From Elysia marginata (Eukaryota > Mollusca > Gastropoda > Plakobranchidae), in assembly GCA_019649035.1 (NCBI GenBank), contig BMAT01011473.1, positions 82,101 to 122,195 of the forward strand: DNA of 40,095 nucleotides, read 5' to 3'. This document shows positions 1 to 11,856 of the stretch, in pieces (position 1 is the first letter of the stretch; each line of letters starts with the position of its first letter). The notes beneath the pieces were generated by a model. That model was not told the origin of the DNA, ran no database searches, and saw only the letters and a program-made list of their open reading frames with translations. The position numbers were made by a program, and so were the translations under genes.

Positions 1-53
1 CGTGTTTATTGCTCAAAGCGTCACATATAGCTGTGTTTGTATGTCTGCGACAA

Positions 54-666
54 TATGGAGAAAAACAAAGAACTTGTTTTGAAGCAATGTGCGGTTTTTG
101 AGTTCCTGAATGCAGAAGGGACTTCACCAGTTGATATTCAATGACACATTAATGATATCTACAGAGATGCTTGTATAGATGTGAACATAGTACAGTGACG
201 ACCTGGTTAAAGTAGCTCAGTAAGACCAATGCTCTGTAGTCAGCCCGTCACTAAGACAGATCCTAAATATCAGGTTTCAATGATCATAATCTTTTGTGAA
301 AACTATCAATTTTATATTAAACCACGAGATCTTGCTAAAGTCATCGAAATTTCTTTGGAGTGAGTGAATGTCAATCAGAATGAGGTAATAATGTCATTTG
401 CGACCATGACAGCTCTTGCCCCCAAACAGTCAAAATTCCTACCTCACCACCCTATAGCCCAGATCCTGCCCCATCAGACTTTTTTCTATGTCTCAAATTT
501 AAAGCTCAACTGGAATAAAATCATTACACTGATGATGATGAAGCTTGTGCGTATAGACGGTGGAGATAAAAACCAACTAAATTTTTCATTGACAAATTTG
601 AACGACTTGTTCATAGTAAGGTCAAAATTGTTGACAGAGACAGTAACTACTTTAAAAAATTAAGGT
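54..666 (+). pseudogene. mariner-family transposase relic, internally deleted
   Basis: Two blocks read as mariner/SETMAR-type transposase when stops and frame breaks are ignored. The N-terminal block (about 54-170) contains CAVFEFLNAEGTSPVDIQ, the start of the helix-turn-helix region seen in mariner proteins as a 'VIKFLYLEG..P..IH' pattern. The C-terminal block (about 400-660) contains PPYSPDPAPSDFFL, the signature around the third catalytic aspartate of the DD34D triad, followed by DKFERLVHSKVKIVDRDSNYFKK-like sequence. The middle, which should hold the first two catalytic aspartates, is missing or unrecognisable: only about 230 bp separate the blocks instead of roughly 600. In-frame stops occur in both blocks. 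The element is dead. Its left terminal inverted repeat would lie at or before the window edge and was not identified. Confidence 0.75.
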
Positions 667-1221
667 GGCTTCATAAAGCAGACCTAGGTTTTCCTTTCGT
701 GTATAATATTTATCTTCGGAATGCTGAGTTTGGAAACAGCAGTTGAGGAAGCAAGACTTTTCAGTCATGCCTCGTATTTTGTCATATATGCAATATTTTG
801 TTTTTTTCTTCATTATTTGTAGCTTTAGTGCCTAGTCGTTTGTACTGTATCGACTGGTTTCTCTTTAACAAGTTGGTTTTTTAGCTTTATAAAATTTCCC
901 AACAATAATTTTTTGGATACGAACAAAACAACTCATAGTCGCTTCAAGTGACCTCTATGCCATACTATGTGTTAATAAAATTATATGGTGTGTATATGAA
1001 TTATAGGTGTCTGAACTGGAGTTAATTACTCAGTGTTTTAGGGAATATATACTTTGAACACATTAATTGGAAGTATTATTTTGATGCGACTGCTATTTAG
1101 ATGTCCTAAATTTTCAAGTATTGTTACAAATAGATATCAAATTGGAATTTAAGTTATGTGATTAGCACAATTTGGTAATTTGATGAATGGTAAAACATTT
1201 ATGAATTTTCCCTTATTTTGT
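667..1221. other. intergenic AT-rich stretch, nothing recognised
   Basis: No coding homology, paired terminal repeats or RNA-like folding stood out here. Short A/T runs only. Confidence 0.5.
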
Positions 1222-1533
1222 TATTTTTTTTTATACATTATATAAAATTTGGCATCATTACTCAGCGTAACTGTGTCGCCACAGAGCAGTGCCACTAATG
1301 TCCCAGCAGACCAGTACATAATAAGTCCATTTTTAACCCATATGCAGGGTGTTGCAGGCGCATATCACAAATTTAAGAACTACCGGTAGTTGGTACCCAT
1401 TTTACAGGTTAGTGGACTGGGGAAAGTTAGGGTAAATTGCTTTCTCAAGGCAATTGTAACATGGCATGGTGGTGAATCCAACCCGCGGCCTGCAGATCTC
1501 GAGACCGACGCGCTAAATACTCTGCCACACAGC
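1222..1533 (-). repeat. SINE family A, near full-length copy (minus)
   Basis: Read on the minus strand this copy has, in order, a tRNA-like head with a box A region (TATTTAGCGCG) and box B (CGGGTTGGATTC), a core ACAATTGCCTTGAGAAAGC followed by TTACCCTAACTTTCCCCAG, then GCGCCTGCAACACCCTGCAT, then CTCTGTGGCGACACAGTTAC and an AT-rich tail. The same modules recur at 25773-26072 and 30558-30740. The anticodon-position triplet is CGA. A Pol III-transcribed retroposon is inferred from the box A/B head; its mobilising LINE was not identified. Confidence 0.85.
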
Positions 1534-4058
1534 CCTTTAAAGACTTGTATTCTTTGGTATTTGGTGTGTAATGATTTGAATGATTAACTTTGAAAGAGAA
1601 GAATAAACGAATAAAAAATATTTACTGCTAGGTTATTATCCAGCCAACTTTAGCATGCATGGCCAGTTGATGACTTAAGACATATGAAATTTAATCTAAT
1701 TCATTATTAATACAGTATCAGTATATGATAAGACAAGAATATATTTATAAATGACAATCACATGACACGTATAAATTTTAATCTTAATCATTCCCAACAG
1801 TTCTGAATTTTAAAATGTGTTCTAATCTTTTATCATAAAGAACATTTTTTGATGAATGTAATCACAATGTTACCACAAATTTTCTTAAAGGAAAATAAAT
1901 TATCAAGTATAAATTTGTCTTTTGTATTTACTATTTACTGACAGTTTCATTAAGCTTTAGATTCTCTTTCCTCTTTGCTTAAAAGTTCAGTTTTGTTAGT
2001 GGGGACTTATAATTTTTAGAACAAAAGGTTTCAAAACAATATTTGCCTCATGGCTTCAATCTGACAGCAAAATTATCAGTTATTTTCCCTATAACTAGAT
2101 TGAATTCCATGACTTATAAAGGAAAAAAATTACTTACTTTTCACTCAATCGCATAGATTTAAATAAGTTACTAACTTTGTTACGGGAGCTAAAATTTAAG
2201 AATTAGAGCATTTAATTCACCTAAAATTCAAGTTACTTTTATGGCTCAGACATTTGGAAGCTTAAGTGTCTAATAATTCATAAAAATTCAAGTTAATTTT
2301 AAGATCAAGCCTGTACTTTTAACTATATAAGAGAAACTTTATCTTTCTTTGAGTGATTCTATTTGTAAAAGTTATAAATTAAGCTAGACCTATGTTTGAA
2401 TGTTAAAAATTTACCCTTGTTGGCTCTCGGCTATGCTGATGTTATTATTACGGTAGTTTTTGGTAGAAAGGATTGCTGAATAATTTCTTACACGCTTTAT
2501 TAAATGTCAAAACCTAGCTATGCTACATTTGCGGATATTTAGGCTTAATTATTTGGATGATCTGCGTAAATAGGTTTCTAAAAAAATGGGAACCCAGTGA
2601 ACATTTATATATTTCTCAGACTTTCATTCCGCTTGTCTCACAAGTCAGACTACTCTGGTTCATGTGGCCTTTTCTTTTACGCTCACTTCTTCCTGTCTCG
2701 CTCCGTAAATTTCACTCTCACACTGACGCTCTGCTAACAAAGATGGACCAGTTAAATGGCTACAATTTGTTTTTACTTTCCTATGGTGATGGGCTCGTTG
2801 TGAAGAGGTGTAGATTATATGTTGGGATAGAATATTTTCTAAGTTTGCGGTCCAGAAAATGTACTATAATTGAGTATGGCATATACATCAAAAGACTATC
2901 TTTTCTGCATTAAAGCATCTTAGCTACAGCAGCAATCAACAAGGAAAGTAAAGATAAGCACATTTTATCCTTTAAAAACTTCACTGTGCAAGAAGTATAA
3001 CTGAGGTGTTCAGAGTATTTTTGACAATGGCGGACTGTGAGGCCTTGACTGGATGGAAAGCATTTTTTATGGCACCTTGTTTGAAAATTTCTAGTCAAAG
3101 ATGTAAAGGAAAAAGTCAAAATAAAAAATACGCCTCGCAACCAGCGTAGATGACTCTGACTTGGGAAATTTTAATTTGAGAAAACGCTTTTTTAAAGTAA
3201 GTTTGTTTATCTTTCCCTCTACATTTTAAGCCATCAGCATTTCCAATACCTTTCCATAAAGTTTTGGCAACTGAAAATTGTTTCGTTCAAATTATCAACA
3301 CCTTGTAATAATGTGACATTATCTACATCAGACTCATTTGCACTAGTTGAGAGGCAAACATGTACAGCAAGGGCATTCCATCACTACATGTATGAGACTT
3401 ATCTCATATCAAGACTTGTTGAGTTATTTTGATTGTCTTGTATCTTGCAACAGATAACGGATGTTGTGTTAACTACACCGTTTTGTACGTATGCTTTTTA
3501 AGAACAATCCAGTCCTGATATCTCTAACATTACAGGCACAAAATTAATGTTCAAATTATCCAAAATCCAAGTACCAGTATACACTGCAAAAGATAGATTT
3601 TTATTTTATTTGGAATGGACTATTAGCCACAAAATTATATGAACAATAGGGAATGAGATTAGAGGTAAAACAAGAGTAACGTCCCTTTTCCAGAAGACAA
3701 CACTTCAAAATACTATAGTGGTTATTGTAATCTAGACCTAGACTGTAGGGTAAGTTTCTTACTTGTATAAACGATTTGACATCTAGAACTTAAAAACTAT
3801 AGAGCTAAATAAAAAGTTTATCTTCAAAATAAATCTGTCACATAAATTTTAAAAGATTGTAATATTTGTATTCATAAGATAGTGGAGAGACACCAGGAAA
3901 GTTCCGCTACTCTTGTTGAAATCTCATTCCCTATAGGCATACAATTTCTGCAGTCAAAATTGTTTTGGAAGTCACAAAAGCAGTAAGATTAAGAGTGCTA
4001 GGTCTAAGTATCAATAGACAAACTGACTAACACATTAGGTTTCGTTTGTTAACACTCT
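1534..4058. other. intergenic, no gene recognised
   Basis: AT-rich sequence with several open frames of 70-120 codons (for example 2557-2913 plus and 2910-3140 minus) that show no recognisable domain and no convincing splice-bounded structure. No paired terminal repeats were found. Confidence 0.5.
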
Positions 4059-4090
4059 TAGTTATTATTCTCACACTCACTTCTCGCGCC

Positions 4091-4513
4091 TTATCCCAGG
4101 GAGGGGTCAGCGGTCCAGATCCGTCGTCTCCAAAAGTCTTTGTCGTCTGCATCTTCTGGCACCACCCACAGTTCCTGCATGTCTCGGTCCACCAGATCGC
4201 GCCATCTCCCTCCGGGTCTGCCTCTTGGTCGCCTTCCGGGGACCTCCATGTCCATCACTTGTCTGACTCTGAGGTTGCTTTCTTGCTCCCTTCGGTGCAC
4301 ATGCCCAAACCATCTCAGTCTGCTCTCCCTTGCTTTGCTTTTTATACTCCCCACCCCCAGCTCTTTTCTGATATCTTCACTCTTCATTTTGTCTTTCAAT
4401 GTCACCCCCTTTATTCTTCTCAGCATTCTCATTTCTGTCTTCTCTAGAATGTTTTCCTCTTTCACTCCGGTCGTCCAGCATTCTGCTCCATACAAGATGA
4501 CAGGTCTCACCAC
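4091..4513 (-). pseudogene. RTE C-terminal fragment downstream of frameshifts
   Basis: This 140-codon frame continues the RTE polyprotein after the frameshifts. It carries LYGAECW, the conserved start of the RTE C-terminal region, an arginine-rich RLRWFGHVHRREQ block and a terminal RRRIWTADPSLG, which resembles the usual RTE carboxyl end. It is separated from the reverse-transcriptase frame by about 100 bp whose third reading frame supplies the connecting residues (KVAWQKWRELG, then DKKIPTKLKTK in another frame). Confidence 0.85.
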
Positions 4514-4615
4514 TGTGGTATATAGCTTGGTCTTTAACTTTGTTGGTATCTTTTTATCTGCTAAGTGCTATGAAAATTGAATGGCCCCAGTTCTCTCCAT
4601 TTTTGCCACGCAACC

Positions 4616-5680
4616 TTAACTCTTGCTCTTACTGCTGTTTCTGACCCCCCCCCCCTCTTCGCTGAATGTGACTCCTCGGTATTTGAACTGATCCACTTGA
4701 TTCAGCTCCCTGCCTTCCTTATCTTTGATGTTCACCTTAGTTCTATTCCTGCCACTAATCATCACTTCAATTTTCCCTGTGTTCACTTTCAGTCCATTGC
4801 TCTCCAATCCAATCTGCCACTTCAGCCATCTTCTCTGGAGTTCCTCCTCTGAGTCAGCTATGATTGCCAGGTCGTCTGCAAATAGCAGTTCCCATGGTAG
4901 CCCGTTTCTGCACTCCTCGCTGATTGTGTCTAGCACAATGGTAAAGAGAAAGGGGCTAAGGCCTGATCCCTGGTGGAGACCAACCTCAATCTCAAACTGA
5001 CTTGTTTTGCCATGAGCTGTGCGTACCACTGTTGTTGCCTTTGCCAGGCGGATTAGCTTTTCTGGAACTTTCCTCTTTCTGAGTGACCAGTACACCAGGT
5101 CTCTCGGCACTCTGTCATACGCCTTTTCAAGGTCAACAAAAGTTGTGAACAATTCTACTTTTTTTTCTTGATTTTTTTCTTGTATTTGCTGCATGGTGAA
5201 GACTGCGTCTGTGGTTCCCCTCCCTGGCATGAAGCCAAACTGCATGGGGTCGATCTCCACGGTTTTCCTAAGCCTCCCTTCGATAATCTTCTCTCGAATC
5301 TTCATCCCGTACTCAAGCAGCTTGATGTTTCCACAGTCAAGTGGATCGCCTTTCTGCTTGTAAATGGGCACTATCTCACTCTGTTTCCAATCCTCTGGCA
5401 TCTCTTCTTCTTCCCAAACTGTTTCGATGATGTCTACCATAATGTCTACTCCACTTTCCTCCAGTACTTTTATCATATCAGTACTAACTCCTGAGCACCT
5501 CGCTGCTTTTCCCTTCTTCATTGCCTTTATAGCATCTATTATTTCCTTCCTTGTAAGCTCTTCTATCGGGCCCTCTACCGGTGGTATATCTTCCAGTTCA
5601 TCTCTCTGGTTTTCTTTGTTTAAGAGTGTTGTATAATACTCCCTCCATCTTTCCTTTATCTTCTCTCCGTCAGTCAGCAC
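4616..5680 (-). pseudogene. RTE reverse-transcriptase fragment
   Basis: This 354-codon frame is the reverse transcriptase of the RTE element. It runs from just upstream of fingers motif 1 through the FADDL catalytic aspartates (LLFADDLAIIADSEEEL) to the post-catalytic GLKVNTGKIEVMISGRN region, then leaves frame at the 11-G tract and ends in unrelated residues. The catalytic aspartates are intact, but the N-terminal endonuclease is missing, so it cannot be autonomous. The initiating Met is only the first Met inside the truncated frame, not a real start. Confidence 0.88.
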
Positions 5681-5718
5681 TTCTCCCTGTTGGTCCTTGA
5701 TAACTCTAGTTATTATTC

Positions 5719-7691
5719 CATTTAGGAACTTTATAAAAACTATGCATGAAGAAACTATTTAGGCTACAAATTCTGATACATCTTGCTGTGAACATTCTTG
5801 GATTCCTTCGGTATTTTAATTTTTTTTCAACTAATGAGAGGGAATAGACACAGCGTCTTACAAAAAAGATGGACAAATTACAGAAACTGACACAACCTTT
5901 CTGAAATAAACAGTTCCAAATCATTAGGTGATTCTATAACAGATAAAACTTTATTGACACTACTGAGATTGCACATGTTAGGAAACAGCCGCAAAAAAGT
6001 GTAAAAACATACTTAAAACAAGATTAATATATGTGTATAGGGGAGGAAAGAGAAAGAATTACAGATCAACACAATCGTCACAACACCCACCCTCCTCCTT
6101 TACCTACTTCCAATGATCAACAGAGGCACCATTTCCCCTTTGTGTTCAATGAACACAGACCCTTTAAACCAAAAGAAATTATGCAAAAATGCCTTTGTCT
6201 TTCTATAAAATACCCTGCATAAGCTATAGTTTGTTGAAATTGTATAATCCGCATAAAAAGGGCTCAAGGTTATAAATAAAAACGGAGCTATTATCTATTA
6301 CTACGAGTTTACTTACATTATTGTGGTCTTGTTACCTTTTGTGTACAACTGCTATCAATGACAACCACACACAAAACATATGTAGCAAGACCACGGTAAC
6401 TCATAGTCCTAGGTTTATTTAAACCAACCTACTATTTCAATTGCCTAGAATTTTGGTTTAAAAAGAATTCTTTATTCAACTAAAATTCTAAACACAGTAT
6501 CAAATGCTTTTTGTATTTATAGCTTAAGCATGCTTGCTTCAATGTCCTTAAATTCAAATGATTTGCAAAACAAAAAAGTTAGATTTGAAGGTAACAAAAT
6601 GTTGTGGCACAATAATTAACAACAAAGACAAAACTGCTAAAACATTGAAAGGCAAGATCTATCAAAAGAGAACTAAGCCGGGAGGAATAAGTTGCTCTGT
6701 AGAGTTTCTGTAGAGTAACAATATGCATACTTCGCCAATATTCAACATTGCAAGAAACCTTGAACATTAGCAAATAAATTTTCTTTACAGCTGTTCTGTC
6801 TTAGACAAAGGCCTCCCCTCCCTGCAACTGAACTGTATGAACAAGTCAATAATTTTATGAAAAAAATCTGGCTTTCATTAACTTAAGAGAATAGAATGAA
6901 CAAATGATAAAATGAATTTATAAAAAGTATGCAAGTTAGAACTTTGGGCTACATTTTCAATAAAAATATCAAAGCAATTGACAACTACACATATTTCTTG
7001 CATTAAGAACATAGAGGTTAAAAAAGATTGCATTTGATATATTGTCTGCACTTTAGGTACATACATAGAGCACCAAAGTTTGAACAAAGAAGAGAGACTG
7101 CTATATGCCACAGAAAGAAAGCTTACAAAAACAGGCCCTGTCTCTGATAAAAATAAGCCTCAAATTATTGTGTTGAAGAAACTGGTGATTTCCAGCCTAG
7201 TCAAAAAGAGTTTTGCTATGCTTTTGTAAAGTTTGGTTATAACACTGATCAGTTTAACACTGATGAGCAAATTATTAAGGTTACAAATACTGTAAATACA
7301 TTGCAAAGATGTATGTAGGTACATGTCTTGCAAATATGCTTCAACAGTCAGATGAGAGAAATCAAGTTTTTTATTTAAAAAAAAAGGATAATTTCTAACA
7401 ATTCTGAACATGGAGGTGCTCGCAAAAGCTTTTAAATTTTATAGCTTTTAAACCCTTGTATATAAAACTTGTGACATCTGACTCGCTCTGACTAGTTGCA
7501 AGACTTAAAACTTATCATGGAGAAAAGTATTGGAGAGGTAATAAAATCAAGCAATCAATAAATATCCCAATTTATTCATAAAATGGTTACATATTTACTT
7601 AATATTGCAGAAGCCCAGAATTATTGACATACTATGCATGTAATGCTCCTACAAATTGAGTCAACTTGTAAAATTCTGCCCTTTAGAGGTA
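5719..7691. other. intergenic, no gene recognised
   Basis: AT-rich. The only structure seen is an imperfect inverted repeat at about 6321-6399 (TGTGGTCTTG paired with CAAGACCACG across about 60 bp), possibly a small degraded foldback element. Open frames here (6579-6773, 6878-7111, 7160-7411, all minus) lack recognisable motifs. Confidence 0.45.
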
Positions 7692-8438
7692 CAGTGAACG
7701 CCTGATATATCGACATGTAAGGTTCCATATAATTTATGTTGACATAAATGAAGTCCACTTTTTAAAGAGTAATTTACCGCCCCCCTTCCCACTGCAGTCA
7801 TTTAAAAAATAGCTGGAATCAGTGTGCTTTTTGCCATTAAGACACGCTCACACAGACAGCGCACATCCCCTCCCGTACCTTTACGCTGTAGACTTAACCT
7901 ACACTAATTTGCTCAGTAATAATAGCCCAAACTTTGTAGCCTTACTTTACTTGCACTGACCCACACTGTTTGTTTCACGCCGCATGCCTCCTCTCTCCTT
8001 TATTAGACTAGCATCAGCAAGATTACTTACTGCTCATAGTCAATGAGGCACACACACAGCCCGTGGGTAACAAAGGAACCGTCTTTTCTCTCACTCGCTT
8101 TGTCATACCGGTACAGATACATCACTTTATACATTATTTAATGGGACTTCTTGCTAGATCTACTTGGCCAAAACACTTCTGAATAATCTGAGGCAAAGGG
8201 AGGGGCAGGTGATTGGTCTTTTCAGGACGGAGAAAACTAGCAGGTTTTTTTGTTTTCATGACCCTTTTTAAGACATCTGCAATTCAACATAAGAGGTGTG
8301 AGAGGGAATGGAGTGACGATATAGAGATATATATTTAACTAACCTTACTTATAAAATAGAAAAATGCAGACTTAGAGTAGTATGTTGATAAAAGAGAAAT
8401 GTCGAAATGAGTGATGTCAATATAAGTAGTGCCCACTG
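7692..8438. mobile_element. pogo/Tigger-like non-autonomous DNA element
   Basis: The ends are inverted repeats: CAGTGAACGCCTGATATAT at the left and, read from the other strand, CAGTGGGCACTACTTATAT at the right. About 17 of the first 25 positions match, including the outer CAGTG and an inner GACAT. Both ends are flanked by TA (7690-7691 and 8439-8440), the target duplication of Tc1/mariner-pogo elements. The 747-bp interior shows no transposase. Superfamily assignment rests on the CAGTG ends and TA duplication. Confidence 0.65.
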
Positions 8439-9773
8439 TATTTAATGTGTATGAAAATTGAAAAACTCCTTAAAAAAAGAAAAACACTGTTTTGATACCT
8501 TTATTATAAGCTCAATTATCACATTCTGAAGACATGGGATAACTGAGACCCATTCCCAGGAAAATTAAGAAAATTGCATTAAATTATTTCAAATTACAAA
8601 GATTATAAAGAAATCGACAAACAGTCCTATGACTGAATATCCCTCTATTCAATCCTTTTATGAACTGTATAAAATTATGATGAAATATATCACACTCATT
8701 CAAAATATATGCTTGGTTTTTTTTTTTCAATATGAACCTTTTGTAAAAAAATCTTTATCCTCCATTTAAATATCAGAGCAAGTCAACTCATTTTGTTGGA
8801 ACATTGCACATACATTAGTATTTTTTCATTGCATACAGAAGTTTTCACGCAATAAAAATGTATGCAGTATCTCTAAGTTTTTAACCCTCGGTGTCTTTCT
8901 GGAATTCTAAAATTGGTAAAAATGTGACATTACAACCAGGTAAAAGGCAAAAGTGTGGCATAAGGGTTATTGAGGTGTTTTTTTTCAAACACAGTTATAC
9001 CGCATACCTGACAATGGGTATACAAAATGAGATTATATATATGAAATTTGGATATATTTGGAACAATAACTATTTAAACAGCTCATTAAGTTTTATAAGA
9101 AAATGGTTAACACAGATTACATACTGACTCAGCTTGTCAGAGAGTGCAATAAATATTAAATATATCCATAAAATTAAGCACATATACTATAAAGTGTATA
9201 CTGGATGTATAAAACCATGCATTATGTATATTGTTAAGTAGTATTAGTAATACAAGTGAGACAAATTGATAACAGCAACATTCGTTGAGGCACAGTAAAA
9301 GTACGCATCTTCACAGTACATGTATTTGAATTGGATTTAACATTTGTCATTAAGTAAAACCAACGTAACAAGTTAGCACCATTACGCAACAAGCAATGAA
9401 AGTATAGAACCCTGCAAAACACAGGACTATGTAGCAGGCAAAATAAAATGCTGTAGTACAAGCTGAAATGTTACACACAACAACAACAAAAAAGAAAGTT
9501 GTGTATACTGGCAGTCCGGTCTCCGTAACTACAATCCAGTTCAGATATTTTGAATCACTAAAAAATTGAATAAGTATTCATTAAAAATTATCAAATTATC
9601 CACATTAGAATTATATTGACTTGACTGTATTTTCTCCACAAAGAGTAATCATAGAGCACTTGACTTTTAAAAAGAAGATAAGGATTTGGCAGGGAAAATG
9701 TTATAAATCCTGTTAAGTGGTTTCATATCAATTTCTTTTTTTTTTTCACATTAAAATTACCATTTCTTTAAAA
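8439..9773. other. intergenic, no gene recognised
   Basis: AT-rich sequence with frames of 75-78 codons (8891-9127 plus, 9234-9461 minus) that match no family I recognise. The last 7 bases before 9774 (TTTAAAA) are the left target duplication of the next element. Confidence 0.45.
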
Positions 9774-10050
9774 CAGGGATGCAAGCGGTTTATGCTCAAA
9801 AAGCAGGAAAACTTTATAGCTGCCCCTACAGAACTTTTGAAGGACCAATTACAAAAGACAGATGCAACTCTCCACTATGGCCTGCACAGCTATACAACTC
9901 AAATAAGTGTTTCATTTTCTATGAATCTCAAGTTTGGAGCTTTTCTATAACATTTAAGTCTTAATTTTTTAAACTTTCCTGCTTTTTTAACCAAGGAAAA
10001 TTGCTAAAAAAATCGGAATTCCTGCAAAAATTGGAAAACTTGCATCCCTG
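9774..10050. mobile_element. CAGGGATGCAAG MITE (hAT-like ends, 7-bp duplication)
   Basis: The 277-bp element starts CAGGGATGCAAG and ends CTTGCATCCCTG, a perfect 12-bp terminal inverted repeat. TTTAAAA flanks both sides (9767-9773 and 10051-10057). A subterminal AAAAAGCAGGAAA near the left recurs as its complement near the right, so the element is a partial foldback. CAGGG-type ends are typical of hAT transposons, although hAT usually makes 8-bp duplications. No transposase is encoded. Confidence 0.75.
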
Positions 10051-10793
10051 TTTAAAATAAAATCTAATTAAATTCAAATTTAAAGCCTTTGTTATAACAT
10101 TGTCATTAGCTTTTCTGAAAGGAGCATCACATTTTTGGCTTTTAATTAAGTACAACTAACAACAACAAAATTTAAATGAAAAATATTGCAACATGAAAAT
10201 AAACAGTGTTTCCCATTTGAATTACACAGGCACTCCAGAGTCTTGTTATCTTTTTATGAAAGAGCTTTGCTCTAGGAAATCACTATTTGATAACCATTGT
10301 GTGTTTTACATGACTGAGCAGTCTTAACTGACTTCCTGTGTACTGTTACAGCTGTGGTGGCTCAAATTCTAGCCAAAACTATTACATCTTATATCATCTT
10401 ATATTATAGACTGTATTCTAAGACTAGACAACAAATGGGCATTAAGAGAGACCTGCTGTCAGATTTCTTGGATTAATAAAATGTATTGCTACCATCTTAT
10501 AGAATTGTGACGCAGTCTAGTACTTTTCTGTAAATCCTCAGTTATAATGTAAATAAAATTTAAGCAATTCACAACAAAACTGTTCACTAAGAGAAAGCCG
10601 TCTACCAAGTTTTGGCAGTGATAGATTATAATAGGCATTTATGGGCTACAAAAATTGAAGTATATAACAAAAAAGTTCATGCTGTGGGCAAGAGCTTAAA
10701 GAGATTATCAACGTTTAAAAGTTACCAAAATATAATACAAGTAACTTCAATATCTCAAAAAGATCTGAAAAGGTTGTTGTTTTTTTTTACATA
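10051..10793. other. intergenic with one copy of a 75-bp dispersed repeat
   Basis: The segment about 10322-10398 is nearly identical to about 13190-13264 (CTTAACTGACTTCCTGTGTA through TTATATCAT, with about four differences). Nothing else recognisable. Confidence 0.6.
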
Positions 10794-11078
10794 TAAAGTA
10801 AAGTAAAGTTTCCCATACCAGTAGGCCTACTTGAAACGGGCGTTAGGTAACAAGGGGCAGGTTCCTCATTTTTCAGGCAAATGGCATAAAGAAGTAGTTT
10901 GCCGTTATTTTCCTCACCGCATTTACTTTTGCCAAGTCTTAAGAGACCTAGCTACTCACATAGTGGGTGTGCACAAGGGAGAAAATCAAGTTTTACCTAG
11001 GCTGGGGTATAACCCTGAAACTTTTATATTGCGGTCAACTGCCCCTACTGATTGCGCTACCGCTCACTCCTTGTATAC
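10794..11078 (-). repeat. SINE family B, minus strand
   Basis: On the minus strand there is a tRNA-like head (GAGTGAGCGGTAGCGCAATC, then box-B-like CAGGGTTATACCCC), a core TGAGTAGCTAGGTCTCTTAA and a tail built of TTTAC units. The core recurs at 39706-39750 inside the CDC45 locus as GGGTAGCTAGGTCTCTTAAG. The head is too degenerate and too long to be a functional tRNA gene. Confidence 0.65.
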
Positions 11079-11856
11079 ATAGACATGCATGAAAAGTTGT
11101 ATGTACACATGAACGTACTTATGTAAAAAAATGTTGAGTAAATAATCTCAGCTAAATATCACACACATTTATGAGAAAAAAATATAAACGAAAAAAGATT
11201 ATTTTTGTCATATCACTGAGTACAAATATATCAAAACACTCACAGGAAGCTTGAAAAAAGTGATGAATGGTCACATCACTGGTTTTCTTTAAAGCAATTC
11301 AATTATTCATTGATTTTAACAAACAGCAAATTATAATATAATTTCAAGAGGCAAACAAAAGTCTACAGCATAATGAAAAATCAACAAGACGAAAACTAAG
11401 TAAAACTAAGCAATTATCTCAATAAATGCAAGTAACAATAACAGTACCTTTGTTTCAAATTTTTTAAAGACAAGCAACACTTTTGTCATTATTAAGCCAC
11501 CCTGCTGTAGAAGTTTTTCATTAACTTCAACATACAATAACAATGAAAAATATTTACATGCTTATAAACTTTATTTCAAGGATTTTAAAATTATACTCTA
11601 GGTTTGGGATAGTGACTGAGCATTTCAGTTGTCTGTATAAAATGTTAAGCCAATTAAGACTTAACATAACAACCGAAGTTATGAGCCAAAAAAACCTCTT
11701 TTTACATCCTTCGATATAAATTTACATATGTTTTTTTTATTTAGATATACTTTCTCTTTAATTGAGTATCACAAGCTGACTTTCAGGAAAAAGATCATCG
11801 TCATAAACAATGTTAGCAATAACAAAGTTATTGTTGTCATTACTTACATAAGATAG
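11079..11856. other. intergenic, no gene recognised
   Basis: Very AT-rich with A-runs; no coding or paired-repeat signal identified. Confidence 0.45.

Larger units (their letters stand above)
4071..5706 (-). mobile_element. RTE-type non-LTR retrotransposon, 5'-truncated, with target-site duplication
   Basis: The minus strand encodes the reverse transcriptase and C-terminal part of an RTE-clade LINE. Visible motifs are SEIVPIYKQKGDPLDCGN, MQFGFMPGRGTTDAVF, FVDLEKAYDRVPR, VGLHQGSGLSPFLF and the catalytic FADDL box (frame 4616-5680). A second frame (4091-4513) gives VVRPVILYGAECW, EMRMLRRIKGVT, SRLRWFGHVHR and a Trp/Asp-rich end. At least two frameshifts separate them: one at an 11-base C run (4645-4655; G on the coding strand) and one near 4570. 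The endonuclease domain is absent, as in typical 5' truncation. The identical 12-mer TAGTTATTATTC flanks the element at 4059-4070 and 5707-5718, which fixes both ends. Probably a fairly young but inactive insertion. Confidence 0.92.

Noticed and set aside
2557-2913. A 118-codon plus-strand gene
   Set aside because: No recognisable domain, no plausible promoter or splice context, and composition like the surrounding intergenic DNA.
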